A stretch of DNA of 64,000 bases. Source: Erythrobacter sp. SDW2. Lineage in GTDB: Bacteria; Pseudomonadota; Alphaproteobacteria; Sphingomonadales; Sphingomonadaceae. Of this stretch, positions 50,613 through 60,287 are shown one piece after another. The notes under the pieces are model-generated. The model saw only the letters and a program-made list of their open reading frames with translations, ran no database searches and was not told the origin of the DNA. How positions within the stretch are numbered: the stretch's first letter is position 1; each line of letters opens with the position of its first letter. Both the position numbers and the translations under genes were made by a program. The stretch covers positions 2,046,001 through 2,110,000 of the forward strand of contig NZ_CP090370.1 of NCBI RefSeq assembly GCF_021431965.1. Direction: 5' to 3'.

Positions 50613-53015
50613 ATGCGAGCAATAAAGCGGAGCGCTCTGGCCCTCGGCGTGTGCCTGGCCGCGCTGCAACTGGCCCCCATCGCGCCCCTTTCGGCGCAGG
50701 AAGTAGCCGTCGAACGTCCCATGTCCGATGCGCCCTACTGGGATGCCAGCCTGCCGGTCGAGCAGCGCGTCGAAGACTTGCTCTCGCGCATGACGCTGGA
50801 GGAAAAAGTCGCGCAGATCATCACCGTCTGGGACGGCAAGGGCGAGATCCAGGGCGAGGGCGACGTCTTCGACCCTGCCAAGGCGAGCGCCCGCTATCCC
50901 GACGGGATCGGCCAGATTGCCCGTCCATCCGACCGGCTGGGCCCGTCCAGCCCCCGCGTCGTCCCGCGACGCAGTATCGAAGACAGTGTGCAGTATGTCA
51001 TCGATGCGCAGAAATGGGCGATGGAGCAAACCCGGCTCGGCATCCCCATCCTGTTCCATGAAGAATCGCTCCATGGCTTCGCTGCCAAGGATGCGACCTC
51101 CTTTCCTCAATCCATCGGCCTTGCCAGCACCTGGGACCCGGATCTCGTCCGCGAGATCAACGCCCTGATCGCCGGCGAGGTGCGCGCGCGCGGCGTTCAC
51201 CTGGTTCTCTCTCCCGTGGTGGATGTCGCGCGCGATCCGCGCTGGGGTCGGATCGAGGAAACCTTCGGCGAGGACCCGTTTCTGGTCGGCGAGATGGGCG
51301 TCGCCTCGGTCGAGGGGCTAAGCGGGATCGGCACCGACAAGAAACTGGCACCCGGCAAGGTCCTTGCGACGCTCAAGCATATGACCGGGCACGGACAGCC
51401 GGAAAGCGGCACCAATGTCGGCCCGGCGCAGATCAGCGAGCGGACCCTGCGCGAGATGTTCTTCCCGCCGTTCGAGCAGGTGGTGAAGCGCACCCCGATC
51501 GAAGCGGTGATGGCGAGCTACAACGAGATCGACGGCATCCCGTCGCATTCGAGCAAGTGGCTGCTGACCGACGTCCTGCGGGGAGAATGGGGCTATCAAG
51601 GTGCCGTTGTCTCGGACTACTACGCCATCGAGGACCTCGCGCGCCTGCACAAGATCGTGCCTGACATGAAAGCCGCCGGCGAGATTGCCTTGCTGGCCGG
51701 GGTCGATGTCGATCTGCCGCAAGGAGCCGGGTTCGCCTTCCTCGTCGACAGCGTCAAGGACGGCAGCGTGCCGATGGCGGCCATCGACAATGCCGCCCGC
51801 CGCTTCCTGACCATGAAGTTCAATTCCGGCCTGTTCGACGATCCGTGGCCCAACCTGGCAGAGGCGCTCCGGTCAAACGGACCGGAAGGTGTCGCCCTCG
51901 CCCGCAAGGCGGCGGAGAAATCGCTGGTCCTGCTGAAGAATGACGGTGTGCTGCCCCTCGCCCTGCCCGCTGCGGGCAAGTCGAAGCCGACCATCGCAGT
52001 GATCGGGCCGAATGCTGATGTGGCGCGCCTGGGCGGCTATTACGGCGAGCCGCGCGCGACCGTGACCCCGCTGCAAGGCATCCGCGACGTCGTGGGCGAC
52101 AAGGCCACCATCGTTTATTCCAAGGGCGTCGAGATCACCGTCGGCGACGACTGGTGGGAAGATGCAGCGGAACTGGCCGACCCGGCCGAGAACCGACGCA
52201 TGATCGCCGCCGCGGTCGAAGCCGCCAGGGGCGCCGACACGATCCTGCTGTTCATTGGCGATACCGAGAAGACCAGCCGCGAAGGTTGGGCCCCGGGTCA
52301 CCTTGGCGACCGCACCAGCCTCGATCTCGTCGGCGAGCAGAACGAGCTGTTTCTTGCGCTCAAGGCCTTGGGCAAACCGATAGTGGCGGTGCTGGTGAAC
52401 GGACGCCCGCCGAGTTACCCGATCATTGCCGAACAGGCCGACGCCATCCTCGAAACCTGGTACGCCGGGGAGCAGCAAGGCAACGCCATCGCCGATGCGC
52501 TGTTCGGGCGGGTCAATCCGGGCGGCAAGATGCCGGTCAGCACCGCGCGCAACGAAGGCCAGCTGCCCAACTTCTACAACTACAAGCCCAGCGCCCGGCG
52601 CGGCTATCTATTCGACGAGGTCACGCCGCTGTTCCCGTTCGGCTTCGGGCTGTCCTACACCACCTTCGATATCGGCACCCCGACGCTGTCCGCCGCGACC
52701 ATCAAGCCCGGCGAAGGGGTCACGGTGCGGGTGACCGTCAGCAACACCGGTAAGATGGCTGGCGATGAAGTGGTTCAGGTCTACCTGCGCGACGAGATTA
52801 GCTCGGTCACCCGCCCGGTGAAGGAACTGGTCGGGTTCAAACGCGTGACGCTGAAGCCGGGCGAAAGCCGCGCTGTCGATATCGCGGTTCGGCCTGAGGC
52901 GTTCATGCTGTGGAACCGCGAGATGCAGCGCGTGGTCGAGCCCGGCGAGTTCACCATCATGGTCGGCCCCAACTCGCAGGATGTGGTGGAAACCAAGCTG
53001 ACCGTCAGTCCGTGA
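50613..53015 (+). CDS. GH3 beta-xylosidase/glucosidase (Sec-exported)
   Basis: 800 residues. Sec signal peptide (ALGVCLAALQLAPIAPLSAQ), then the GH3 barrel with RVEDLLSRMTLEEKVAQI, the substrate segment ILFHEESLHGFAAKDATSFP, DPRWGRIEETFGEDPFLVGE, ATLKHMTGHGQPESG and the nucleophile Asp in AVVSDYYAIEDL. The second domain (SLVLLKNDGVLPL, AVIGPNADVARLGGYYG) and a C-terminal fibronectin III-like domain (FGFGLSYTTFDI; VSNTGKMAGDEVVQVYL) follow. The motif set is that of beta-xylosidase/alpha-arabinofuranosidase-type GH3. AAGGGGAGG lies about 10 bases before ATG 50613. The stop overlaps the next GH3 gene by GTGA. Confidence 0.92.
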   Translation: MRAIKRSALALGVCLAALQLAPIAPLSAQEVAVERPMSDAPYWDASLPVEQRVEDLLSRMTLEEKVAQIITVWDGKGEIQGEGDVFDPAKASARYPDGIGQIARPSDRLGPSSPRVVPRRSIEDSVQYVIDAQKWAMEQTRLGIPILFHEESLHGFAAKDATSFPQSIGLASTWDPDLVREINALIAGEVRARGVHLVLSPVVDVARDPRWGRIEETFGEDPFLVGEMGVASVEGLSGIGTDKKLAPGKVLATLKHMTGHGQPESGTNVGPAQISERTLREMFFPPFEQVVKRTPIEAVMASYNEIDGIPSHSSKWLLTDVLRGEWGYQGAVVSDYYAIEDLARLHKIVPDMKAAGEIALLAGVDVDLPQGAGFAFLVDSVKDGSVPMAAIDNAARRFLTMKFNSGLFDDPWPNLAEALRSNGPEGVALARKAAEKSLVLLKNDGVLPLALPAAGKSKPTIAVIGPNADVARLGGYYGEPRATVTPLQGIRDVVGDKATIVYSKGVEITVGDDWWEDAAELADPAENRRMIAAAVEAARGADTILLFIGDTEKTSREGWAPGHLGDRTSLDLVGEQNELFLALKALGKPIVAVLVNGRPPSYPIIAEQADAILETWYAGEQQGNAIADALFGRVNPGGKMPVSTARNEGQLPNFYNYKPSARRGYLFDEVTPLFPFGFGLSYTTFDIGTPTLSAATIKPGEGVTVRVTVSNTGKMAGDEVVQVYLRDEISSVTRPVKELVGFKRVTLKPGESRAVDIAVRPEAFMLWNREMQRVVEPGEFTIMVGPNSQDVVETKLTVSP

Positions 53016-55396
53016 AGCGGCGCGATGCCCTGCGCCTGATGGCGGCGGGTTCGCTGTCCGCGCTGGCCGTGGCGCAAGCACCCATGGCCTTCGCGCAGGA
53101 CGGGACACCGCGCTACAGGGATCCGCTGGCACCCATCCCTTTGCGGGTGGCGGACCTCATGGCGCGAATGACGCTGGAGGAGAAGGTCGCGCAGATCCGT
53201 ACCGCCTGGGCGGCCAAGGCGGATATGATCGATGGTCTTGCATTCGACCCTGCCAAAGCCAGCGCCGCCTTTCCCGATGGCATCGGCCATGTCACGCGGC
53301 CAAGCGACAAGCGCGGCGTGCCGGGCATCACGGGCGCAGCCGGTGGCACGGCAGCGCGCTGGCGAACACCGAAGGAAACGGTCGACTTCATCAACGCGCT
53401 GCAGCGCTGGGCGCTCGAAGAGACCCGCCTCGGCATTCCCGTCCTGCTGCACGAGGAATCGCTCCACGGCTACATGGCGACCGAGGCGACCATGTTCCCG
53501 CAGGCCATTGCGCTGGCGGGATCGTTCGACACCGAGCTGATGCGGCGCGTGCAGTCGGTCATCGCCCGCGAGGTGCGCGCACGTGGCGTGCCTTTCGTCC
53601 TGAGCCCGGTGGTCGACATAGTGCGCGATCCACGCTGGGGCCGGATCGAGGAAACCTGGGGCGAGGATCCATACCTCGTCGGCGAAATGGGCGTCGCGGC
53701 GGTCGAGGGTCTGCAAGGCCCCGGCAAGTTCGAGCGACTGGGCGAGGACAAGGTCTTCGCCACGCTCAAACACATGACGGGGCATGGCCAGCCGGAAGCC
53801 GGCAACAATGTCGCCCCTGCCCAATTGTCAGAGCGCGAACTGCGCGAGAACTTCTTCCCCCCGTTCCGCGAGATTGTCACCCGGACGTCGGTTGGCGGCG
53901 TGATGCCGAGCTACAATGAGATCGACGGTATTCCCAGCCATGCCAATACATGGTTGCTCGGCGAGGTTCTGCGCGGCGAATGGGGTTTCGACGGTATTGT
54001 TGCGAGCGACTATGGCGGCGTCCACGAGCTCGCCACCCTGCACATGGTGGCGAGCGACCTGGAAGATGCAGCCAGGCAATCGCTGGAAGCAGGGGTCGAT
54101 AGCGAATTGCCCGAGGGCATGGCTTTCGCCACCGTGGTCGAGGCCGTCCGCGCCGGACGCATCCGGCAATCGCTGGTCGATACCGCCTGTGCGCGGATGC
54201 TGACACTCAAGTTCCGCGCCGGGCTGTTCGAGAATCCCTATGGCGACTGGGCCAAGGCGGAACGGATCACCGGCAATGCCGAGGCGCGGGCGCTGGCGCT
54301 CGAGGCAGCGCGCAAGGGGCTATGCCTGCTGACCAACCGCAATGGCACGCTTCCGCTCGACCGCAAGGCCATGGGCCGTGTCGCAGTGATTGGCCCCAAC
54401 CAGGCGATTGCCAGGCTGGGCGGCTATTCGAGCGTGCCGAAGCAAGCCATCAGCCTGATCGAGGGCTTGCGACAGATCGCGCCCGCGGCAGATTTCGTCA
54501 CCGCGCAAGGCGTGTTCATCACCACCAGCGAAGATCGCTCGCAGGACATCGTCTCGCTCGCCGATCGGGCGGAAAACCTGCGGCTGATGGCCGAAGCCGT
54601 CGATGTGGCGAGGACCGCCGACACCATCATCCTTGCCATCGGCGACACCGAACAGACGAGCCGCGAGGGCTTTGCCAGGAACCACCTCGGCGACCGCACC
54701 GATATCGACATCGTCGGCGAGCAGAACGAGTTGGTCGATGCATTGGCGGCACTCGGCAAGCCCTTGATCGTGGCGGCTTACAACGGCCGCCCACCCAGCT
54801 GGCCCAATGTCGTGGCGAAAGCCGACGCCATTCTCGAATGCTGGTACCCGGGACAGGAAGGCGGCCTCGCCGTTGCCGAAGCGCTCCTTGGCGATATCAA
54901 CCCGGGTGCCAAGCTGCCTGTCAGCGTCGTCCGTAACGAAGGCCAGATTCCGCTCTCTTACAACCACAAGCCGAGCGCGCGGCGCGGCTACCTGTTCGAC
55001 GACAAGGCTCCGCTGTTCCCGTTCGGGCACGGCCTTTCCTACACCAGCTTCACCATATCTGCGCCGCGCACCGGCAAGGCTCGATTTGGCCGCAACGAGG
55101 CGATCATAGTCTCGGTCGATGTGCGCAACACCGGCCAGCGCACCGGCGATGAAGTGGTGCAGCTCTACATCACGCGCAGCGATGTCTCGGTGTCGCGCCC
55201 CGTCCTCGAACTCAAAGGCTTCGAGCGCGTCACACTGGCGCCGGGTGACCAGCGCACCGTCCGCTTTACCATCGAGCCGCGCCATCTCGCGATCTGGAAC
55301 CGTGCCATGGCGGAGGTCAACGAGCCGGGTCCAGTGCGACTGTCGGCCGGGAAGAGCAGCGCCAATTTGCAATCCATCGATGTGGAGATCGTCTGA
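53012..55396 (+). CDS. GH3 beta-xylosidase/glucosidase (Tat-exported paralogue)
   Basis: 794 residues, paralogous to the preceding gene over the full length: LLHEESLHGYMATEATMFPQ, DPRWGRIEETWGEDPYLVGE, ATLKHMTGHGQPEAGNNVAP and the nucleophile Asp in GIVASDYGGVHEL stand in the same places. The N terminus differs: VKRRDALRLMAAGSLSALAV has a twin-arginine pair, so it may leave by the Tat route. GTG 53012 overlaps the stop of the first copy. The GH10 gene follows 1 base after its stop. The pair probably arose by tandem duplication and may differ in substrate (xylose versus glucose chains). Confidence 0.91.
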   Translation: MKRRDALRLMAAGSLSALAVAQAPMAFAQDGTPRYRDPLAPIPLRVADLMARMTLEEKVAQIRTAWAAKADMIDGLAFDPAKASAAFPDGIGHVTRPSDKRGVPGITGAAGGTAARWRTPKETVDFINALQRWALEETRLGIPVLLHEESLHGYMATEATMFPQAIALAGSFDTELMRRVQSVIAREVRARGVPFVLSPVVDIVRDPRWGRIEETWGEDPYLVGEMGVAAVEGLQGPGKFERLGEDKVFATLKHMTGHGQPEAGNNVAPAQLSERELRENFFPPFREIVTRTSVGGVMPSYNEIDGIPSHANTWLLGEVLRGEWGFDGIVASDYGGVHELATLHMVASDLEDAARQSLEAGVDSELPEGMAFATVVEAVRAGRIRQSLVDTACARMLTLKFRAGLFENPYGDWAKAERITGNAEARALALEAARKGLCLLTNRNGTLPLDRKAMGRVAVIGPNQAIARLGGYSSVPKQAISLIEGLRQIAPAADFVTAQGVFITTSEDRSQDIVSLADRAENLRLMAEAVDVARTADTIILAIGDTEQTSREGFARNHLGDRTDIDIVGEQNELVDALAALGKPLIVAAYNGRPPSWPNVVAKADAILECWYPGQEGGLAVAEALLGDINPGAKLPVSVVRNEGQIPLSYNHKPSARRGYLFDDKAPLFPFGHGLSYTSFTISAPRTGKARFGRNEAIIVSVDVRNTGQRTGDEVVQLYITRSDVSVSRPVLELKGFERVTLAPGDQRTVRFTIEPRHLAIWNRAMAEVNEPGPVRLSAGKSSANLQSIDVEIV

Positions 55397-55397
55397 C

Positions 55398-56609
55398 ATG
55401 AGCAAGGGGTTCCAATTCGACCGCCGCGGGGCGATGACGGGACTGGGTGCCCTGGCCCTCGCCGCCTGCGGAGGCGGCAGCGGAGCACGGCCGGTGACCG
55501 GCGCGACGCCGCCCCCGCCCCCGCCCCCGCCCCCGCCGCCCGCCGGCCTGCCTACGCCCGGGCTCAACGCACTTTCGACACGCAAGGGGCGCAAGTTCGG
55601 CACCGCCATCGCCTCCAGCCCGGGCCGGAGCGAGGCGGGCTCGGTCCAGAACCCCCGCTATACCGACATTGTGCTGACGGAGTGTGGCATCGTCGTCCCG
55701 GAAAACGAGATGAAGTGGCAGGCCGTCCGCCCGTCTGCCGACACTTACAATTTCGCCCGGATGGACGAAATCGTCGCCTGGGCGCAGGCCCAGGGACTTG
55801 CGGTGCGCGGCCATACGCTCCTGTGGCACCGGCCGCAGTGGTTTCCGGTCTGGCTCAACAGTTACGACTTCGGTGCCAATCGCGTTGCCGAAGCCGAGCG
55901 GTTGCTGACCGAGCATATCCGGACTGTGACCCGCCGCTACAAGGGCGTGATCAACAGCTACGATGTCGTCAACGAGGCAATCGACCATGATACCAACGGG
56001 ACGATCGAGACCAGCCTGAGCCGCGCGATGGGCAGTCCGGAGGCGGTGATCGACCTCGCTTTCCACACCGCACGCGCGGAACTCCCGACAGAGCAGCTGG
56101 TCTACAACGACTACATGAGCTGGGAGCCGCAGCACCGCGCCCACTGCGACGACGTGCTGCGCCTGCTGGAAGGCCTGCGCAAGCGCGGCACACCGGTCGA
56201 CGCGCTGGGCATCCAGTCGCATATCGAGATGTTCTCGATCGATCCTGCGACAGGCGTCGGCCCCTATGCCGAACGCGAATGGCGCCGTTTCCTCGATGAG
56301 GTTACCGGCATGGGCTACCGCCTGCTGATCACCGAGTTCGACGTGAAGGACAAGGCGCTGCCCGCCGACATCGCGCTGCGCGATGCCAAGATCGCCGACT
56401 ATGCGCGGCGCTATTTCGAGCTGATGCTCGAGTATGATGCCCATCTCGACGATATCCTGGCCTGGGGCATGGTCGACAAGTTCAACTGGCTGCAAGGCTT
56501 TGCGCCGTCGAAGCGCACGGATGGCCTCGAGGTGCGCGGGACGCCCTACGATTCCGAGTATCGGCCCAAGCCGCTGCGGACGGCGATTGCAGCTTCACTC
56601 GCCGCCTGA
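55398..56609 (+). CDS. GH10 endo-beta-1,4-xylanase lipoprotein
   Basis: 403 residues. Arg pair then lipobox (LAAC, Cys24), so it is lipid-anchored. A run of 11 prolines (residues 38-48) forms a stiff linker to the GH10 barrel: PENEMKWQAVRP, RGHTLLWHRPQWFPVWL, the acid/base Glu193 in SYDVVNEAID, GIQSHIEMFS and the nucleophile Glu313 in LLITEFDVKD. It cuts the xylan backbone, likely at the cell surface or in the periplasm. ATG 55398 directly follows the GH3 stop. Last gene of the operon, ahead of a hairpin terminator. Confidence 0.95.
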   Translation: MSKGFQFDRRGAMTGLGALALAACGGGSGARPVTGATPPPPPPPPPPPAGLPTPGLNALSTRKGRKFGTAIASSPGRSEAGSVQNPRYTDIVLTECGIVVPENEMKWQAVRPSADTYNFARMDEIVAWAQAQGLAVRGHTLLWHRPQWFPVWLNSYDFGANRVAEAERLLTEHIRTVTRRYKGVINSYDVVNEAIDHDTNGTIETSLSRAMGSPEAVIDLAFHTARAELPTEQLVYNDYMSWEPQHRAHCDDVLRLLEGLRKRGTPVDALGIQSHIEMFSIDPATGVGPYAEREWRRFLDEVTGMGYRLLITEFDVKDKALPADIALRDAKIADYARRYFELMLEYDAHLDDILAWGMVDKFNWLQGFAPSKRTDGLEVRGTPYDSEYRPKPLRTAIAASLAA

Positions 56610-56695
56610 CAATCCGCCATTCAAAGACGCACCGGGCGGCCGAGCGATCGTCCGCCCGATCCTGTTCCCGCTATCCCTTGCACCCAATTGGCAAC

Positions 56696-56725
56696 GGGCC
56701 GCCCCACCGCGAGGTGGAGCGGCCC
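56696..56725. terminator. Hairpin terminator between the GH10 and TonB receptor genes
   Basis: GGGCCGC pairs with GCGGCCC and the inner CCACC with GGTGG around a GCGA loop, a very GC-rich stem without a U-run. It lies in the 140-base gap between two convergent genes and may stop transcription from both sides. Confidence 0.6.
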
Positions 56726-56749
56726 GCCAGCCTTCAGACCAACCGTGGT

Positions 56750-59700
56750 CTAGAAATTGCCCCGGATGATGAAGCTGAAGCGCCGATCGTTCATGAAGTA
56801 GGAACGCGGTGCCAGGTCAGCCGGATCCCCGGTGAAAGCCTGCGTCGTCTTGGTGACTTCGTTGAGCAGGTTCACACCCTGGATGCCGACACGCAAGTTG
56901 TCGCCGAGGTTGAAGAACACCGAAGCATCGAGCTGGCCGGTCGGCTCGTTGAAGATCGAGTAATACGGGAAGATCACGTCCGAAGCCGTCAACAGGAAGC
57001 GCGAGCGCCAGTTGTAGGCAGCACGGAGCGAGATCGGCCCCTTCTCGTAGAAAGCGGTGATATTGAAGTTGTGCTTCGACAGCTGTTCCAGGGGCAAATT
57101 GCCTGGCGGCACCGTCGACTCGTTAACCGGGGAGCCGGTGTTGAGGAAGGTGTTGGGCAAGCCCGAGCTGTCGATATAGGTGTAGTTGGCCTGCACCCCG
57201 AGTCCGTCGAACGGCGCCGGGAGGAAATCGTAGGTCTGCTGGTAAGCGACCTCGAAGCCCTTGACCTTGCCAGTCCCGTCGAAGTTGGCGGGGCCGCGGA
57301 TCAGCACGTTCTGCGTCACGCCATTGCTGGTGATGTCGCGGCTGGTAATCTCCTGGAAGAAGAAGTCCTTCACCGATTTGTAGAACGCGTTGAAGGTAAG
57401 CGAGCCGACCTGTTGGGCGAAATACCATTCGAGGCTGGCGTCGAATTGCCATGCAGTCGCAGGTTTGAGGAAGGGATTGCCGGCGGTTGCCGTCAGCTCG
57501 CCCGAAGTGCCCAGACCGATGGTAAGGAAGTTGCGGATGTAGGAGTTCTCAGGCCGTGAGAGGACCTTCGAACCTGCGAGCCGCAGGATGATGTCATCGG
57601 TCAGGCCGAACCGCAGGTTGAGGCTCGGCAGGAAATAGTCGTAAGAAAACCGTGCTGCGTCGAAATTGGTCTGTCCGGTGGCGAACTGCTGAAGCTGTGC
57701 GTAGCCCGCCGCGCCCAGCGTACAAACCCCGCCCGGAGTCTGCGGCAAGGTACCCGGCGGCGAACCGGGCGGCACGACCGGGGCACATCGAACAGCGAAC
57801 GGATCGGCAATATTGAGCGCTTGCTGGCTCGGCACACCGATCGCACCCTGCGACTGGATCTCGGACTTGACCCAACGGACGCCGATGTTGCCGCCGAAGC
57901 GGACGCCGCCGAACATGTCGTCGCTGCCAAAAGCGACCATGGCATAGGCCGCCCAGTCGTCCTGCATGATGGGCTGGATGTCCGACTGGATGAACGGCGT
58001 GCCGTTCAAGGCACCGCCACGACCGGCGAGAGGCGTCCAGGTTGGGCTACCGCCAAACTGGGTGGTGTACTGGTCCTGGATGGATCGGAAGAAATCGACC
58101 GAGCCCTCATAGTCGCCGGTCAGATCGCCGGCGTAGTAGAACGCCCCCGGAGGTCCGGGCACCTTGCCGCGGAAGAAGTTCGGGAATTCATAGCGTTCCG
58201 ACGAACCGGCAGGGGTGTCCGCGAAATTGACCGGGCGCGCGCCCGACCAGGTCTCGCTAAGCATACCCCAGTTGTAGGTCGTGTAGCGCACCGTCTGCTC
58301 GCGGCCCTGGAACCGGGCACCGATTTTGGCCCGTTTGATGAAAGAGTCTTCGTCGAACTCGTAGGTCCAGTCGTTGGCGAAGGCATACTGTGTGCCGGTG
58401 CTGTCTTCGATGTGGTCCATCGCCGCGCGCCAGAACTGGAACCGCGGATCGTTGAAGTATTCTTCCTCCGTTGCATTGGCGAGGTCAGCCCCAGGCGCCG
58501 ACCAGACATAACCGAGGAATTGCGGCTTGTGCGGAATGACCACCGGCAGGTCGCCGGTCAGATCGAGTTCCTGGTCCGCGAAAGACGAGCCGAGCACGCT
58601 GAAGTCGAGGTTCTGCTTGCGCGACTTTGCATACTGGAAATCGATTTCCGTGCTCAGGCGATCGGTCAGCTGCTGCTGGAAGTTGAGACTGTAATCGGTG
58701 TTGGTCGTCTCGTCGGCCACTTGGCGGCGTGCCAGCGACTGCTGCAAACCACCAATCGGCACGAAGGGCGAAGTGCCGGGATTGCCTCGCCAGCCGTTGG
58801 AGGCGTTGACGATGTAGCCCGACTGGAACAGCCCGCGGTCGTCATAGACATAGTCGGTGAAACCGCCGACCGGGCATTGCGCACGAGCCGTGGGATCGCC
58901 CAGACCACCACCCGGATTGATCACGTTCGGACCATCGGCATTCTGGCGACAGCCGATCGGATAGGTCGAATATTCGGCCAGGTCGGGGGCGGTCTCAAAG
59001 GTGTATTCACCCCAATCGTTGGTCGTGTGCGAACGGATGAATTCGAGGGTCAGTTGCGAGCGTTCATCCAGGCTTTCCCACTGAGCCGAAACAGCGATGC
59101 CATCGCGTTTGCGGTCGAAATCCTGGGTGCGGAACTGGCCGCCAACGGGAGCCACGCGGAAATCGGCATAATCGGCAAAGCCGTCGGCCCCGGCCGTGCC
59201 GAAATTGCCGCACTGCGAACCAGCCGGCGGCAGGGTGAAGCTGTCGCTGCCCGAAGGAAGCGGATTGCGGCAAACCCGCACGCCGTTGGTATTGGCAGCG
59301 TTGACCAGCACACCGTCACGGGTCTGGTAATTGGCGATCTGGATGCCGTCGGAACGGCTCTTGATGCGCGAATAGGCTCCACTCACCAGCACCCCGATGC
59401 GCCCGATATCGGTGTCCCAGGTATTGCTGATGAGACCCGAGATCGTCGGGGTCCATTCCTTGCGCAGATCGCCGTAATTGCCCTCGATACTGAAGGCCAT
59501 CTTGAGGCCGTTGTTGTCGAACGGTTTGCGGGTGTTGAGATTGACGGTGCCGGCCAGGCCGCCTTCGATCATATCGGCGGTCGCGTTCTTGCTGATGATG
59601 ACCGAACCGAGAAGTTCGGAGGGCACGTCGGCAAAATTGAGCGCCTGCCCGCCCACGCCCGCAGCAAAAGCGGTGCGACCGTTGAACTCGGAGCGGACAA

Positions 59701-60118
59701 AGTTGAGGCCGCGCACGACCACCCCCGAACCTTCGACCGAGAAGTGATCCGGGTCGTTCGAACCGGCAAAGCGGTTGATCGCGACACCGGGAACACGCTG
59801 AAGTGCTTCCGTTACCGAGCGGTCCGGCAGCGCACCGATATCTTCGGCGGTGATGGCATCGACCACCGTGTCCGAATCGCGCTTGAGATCCTGCGCATTG
59901 GCAAGCGATTGCCGAATGCCGCTGACAACGATGACGTTGCCTTCGGGCTGTGCTGCGGCTTCCTCGGTTTCGGGATCCTGCGCGTCCTGGGCGTAGGCCG
60001 CCTGCGCAGCCATGACGCCGCCGACCACCATCATCGAGGCGCTGCTACGCAAGAATGTCTTGAACAGTTCCTCGTTGCGGACAGCTCGTCCCCCACGAGT
60101 TGACGTCGTCTTGGTCAT
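56750..60118 (-). CDS. TonB-dependent receptor (Caulobacter/Xanthomonas carbohydrate type)
   Basis: 1122-residue outer-membrane receptor. The signal peptide ends near AAQAAYAQ. A TonB-box-like segment (NVIVVSGIRQSL) is followed by the plug domain (ITAEDIGALPDRSVTEALQR, VPGVAI) and a long 22-strand barrel. It ends in Phe (RRFSFIIRGNF), the outer-membrane assembly signal. The family includes the large carbohydrate-inducible receptors of Caulobacter and Xanthomonas. In this setting the likely cargo is xylo-oligosaccharide. An operator-like palindrome lies 17-30 bases upstream of ATG 60118. Confidence 0.94.
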   Translation of the reverse strand: MTKTTSTRGGRAVRNEELFKTFLRSSASMMVVGGVMAAQAAYAQDAQDPETEEAAAQPEGNVIVVSGIRQSLANAQDLKRDSDTVVDAITAEDIGALPDRSVTEALQRVPGVAINRFAGSNDPDHFSVEGSGVVVRGLNFVRSEFNGRTAFAAGVGGQALNFADVPSELLGSVIISKNATADMIEGGLAGTVNLNTRKPFDNNGLKMAFSIEGNYGDLRKEWTPTISGLISNTWDTDIGRIGVLVSGAYSRIKSRSDGIQIANYQTRDGVLVNAANTNGVRVCRNPLPSGSDSFTLPPAGSQCGNFGTAGADGFADYADFRVAPVGGQFRTQDFDRKRDGIAVSAQWESLDERSQLTLEFIRSHTTNDWGEYTFETAPDLAEYSTYPIGCRQNADGPNVINPGGGLGDPTARAQCPVGGFTDYVYDDRGLFQSGYIVNASNGWRGNPGTSPFVPIGGLQQSLARRQVADETTNTDYSLNFQQQLTDRLSTEIDFQYAKSRKQNLDFSVLGSSFADQELDLTGDLPVVIPHKPQFLGYVWSAPGADLANATEEEYFNDPRFQFWRAAMDHIEDSTGTQYAFANDWTYEFDEDSFIKRAKIGARFQGREQTVRYTTYNWGMLSETWSGARPVNFADTPAGSSERYEFPNFFRGKVPGPPGAFYYAGDLTGDYEGSVDFFRSIQDQYTTQFGGSPTWTPLAGRGGALNGTPFIQSDIQPIMQDDWAAYAMVAFGSDDMFGGVRFGGNIGVRWVKSEIQSQGAIGVPSQQALNIADPFAVRCAPVVPPGSPPGTLPQTPGGVCTLGAAGYAQLQQFATGQTNFDAARFSYDYFLPSLNLRFGLTDDIILRLAGSKVLSRPENSYIRNFLTIGLGTSGELTATAGNPFLKPATAWQFDASLEWYFAQQVGSLTFNAFYKSVKDFFFQEITSRDITSNGVTQNVLIRGPANFDGTGKVKGFEVAYQQTYDFLPAPFDGLGVQANYTYIDSSGLPNTFLNTGSPVNESTVPPGNLPLEQLSKHNFNITAFYEKGPISLRAAYNWRSRFLLTASDVIFPYYSIFNEPTGQLDASVFFNLGDNLRVGIQGVNLLNEVTKTTQAFTGDPADLAPRSYFMNDRRFSFIIRGNF

Positions 60119-60134
60119 GTGACCATCCCTCCCA

Positions 60135-60148
60135 TGTTAGCGCTACCA
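60135..60148. promoter_or_regulatory. LacI-type operator-like palindrome at the TonB receptor promoter
   Basis: TGTTAGCGCTACCA, 13 of 14 bases identical to the locus consensus. It lies 17 bases upstream of the receptor start codon, in the 169-base gap between the receptor and the divergent halogenase operon. Confidence 0.65.
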
Positions 60149-60287
60149 CTATGCGATGTGGCGCTTGCCTTTGCTTTGCACTCAGGCTTATCGGGCAGCG
60201 GAACCCTTGGCAAGAGGGCGTGTGCGCCTTTAGCTGATTTCTGTGGTAAATTGCCCACAGCGGCGAAAAGCGATAAGCGGAGCGCTG

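Noticed and set aside
57821-60103. A 760-codon open frame antisense to the TonB receptor gene
   Set aside because: The receptor has a signal peptide, plug, barrel and terminal Phe. The antisense frame shows no recognised family.
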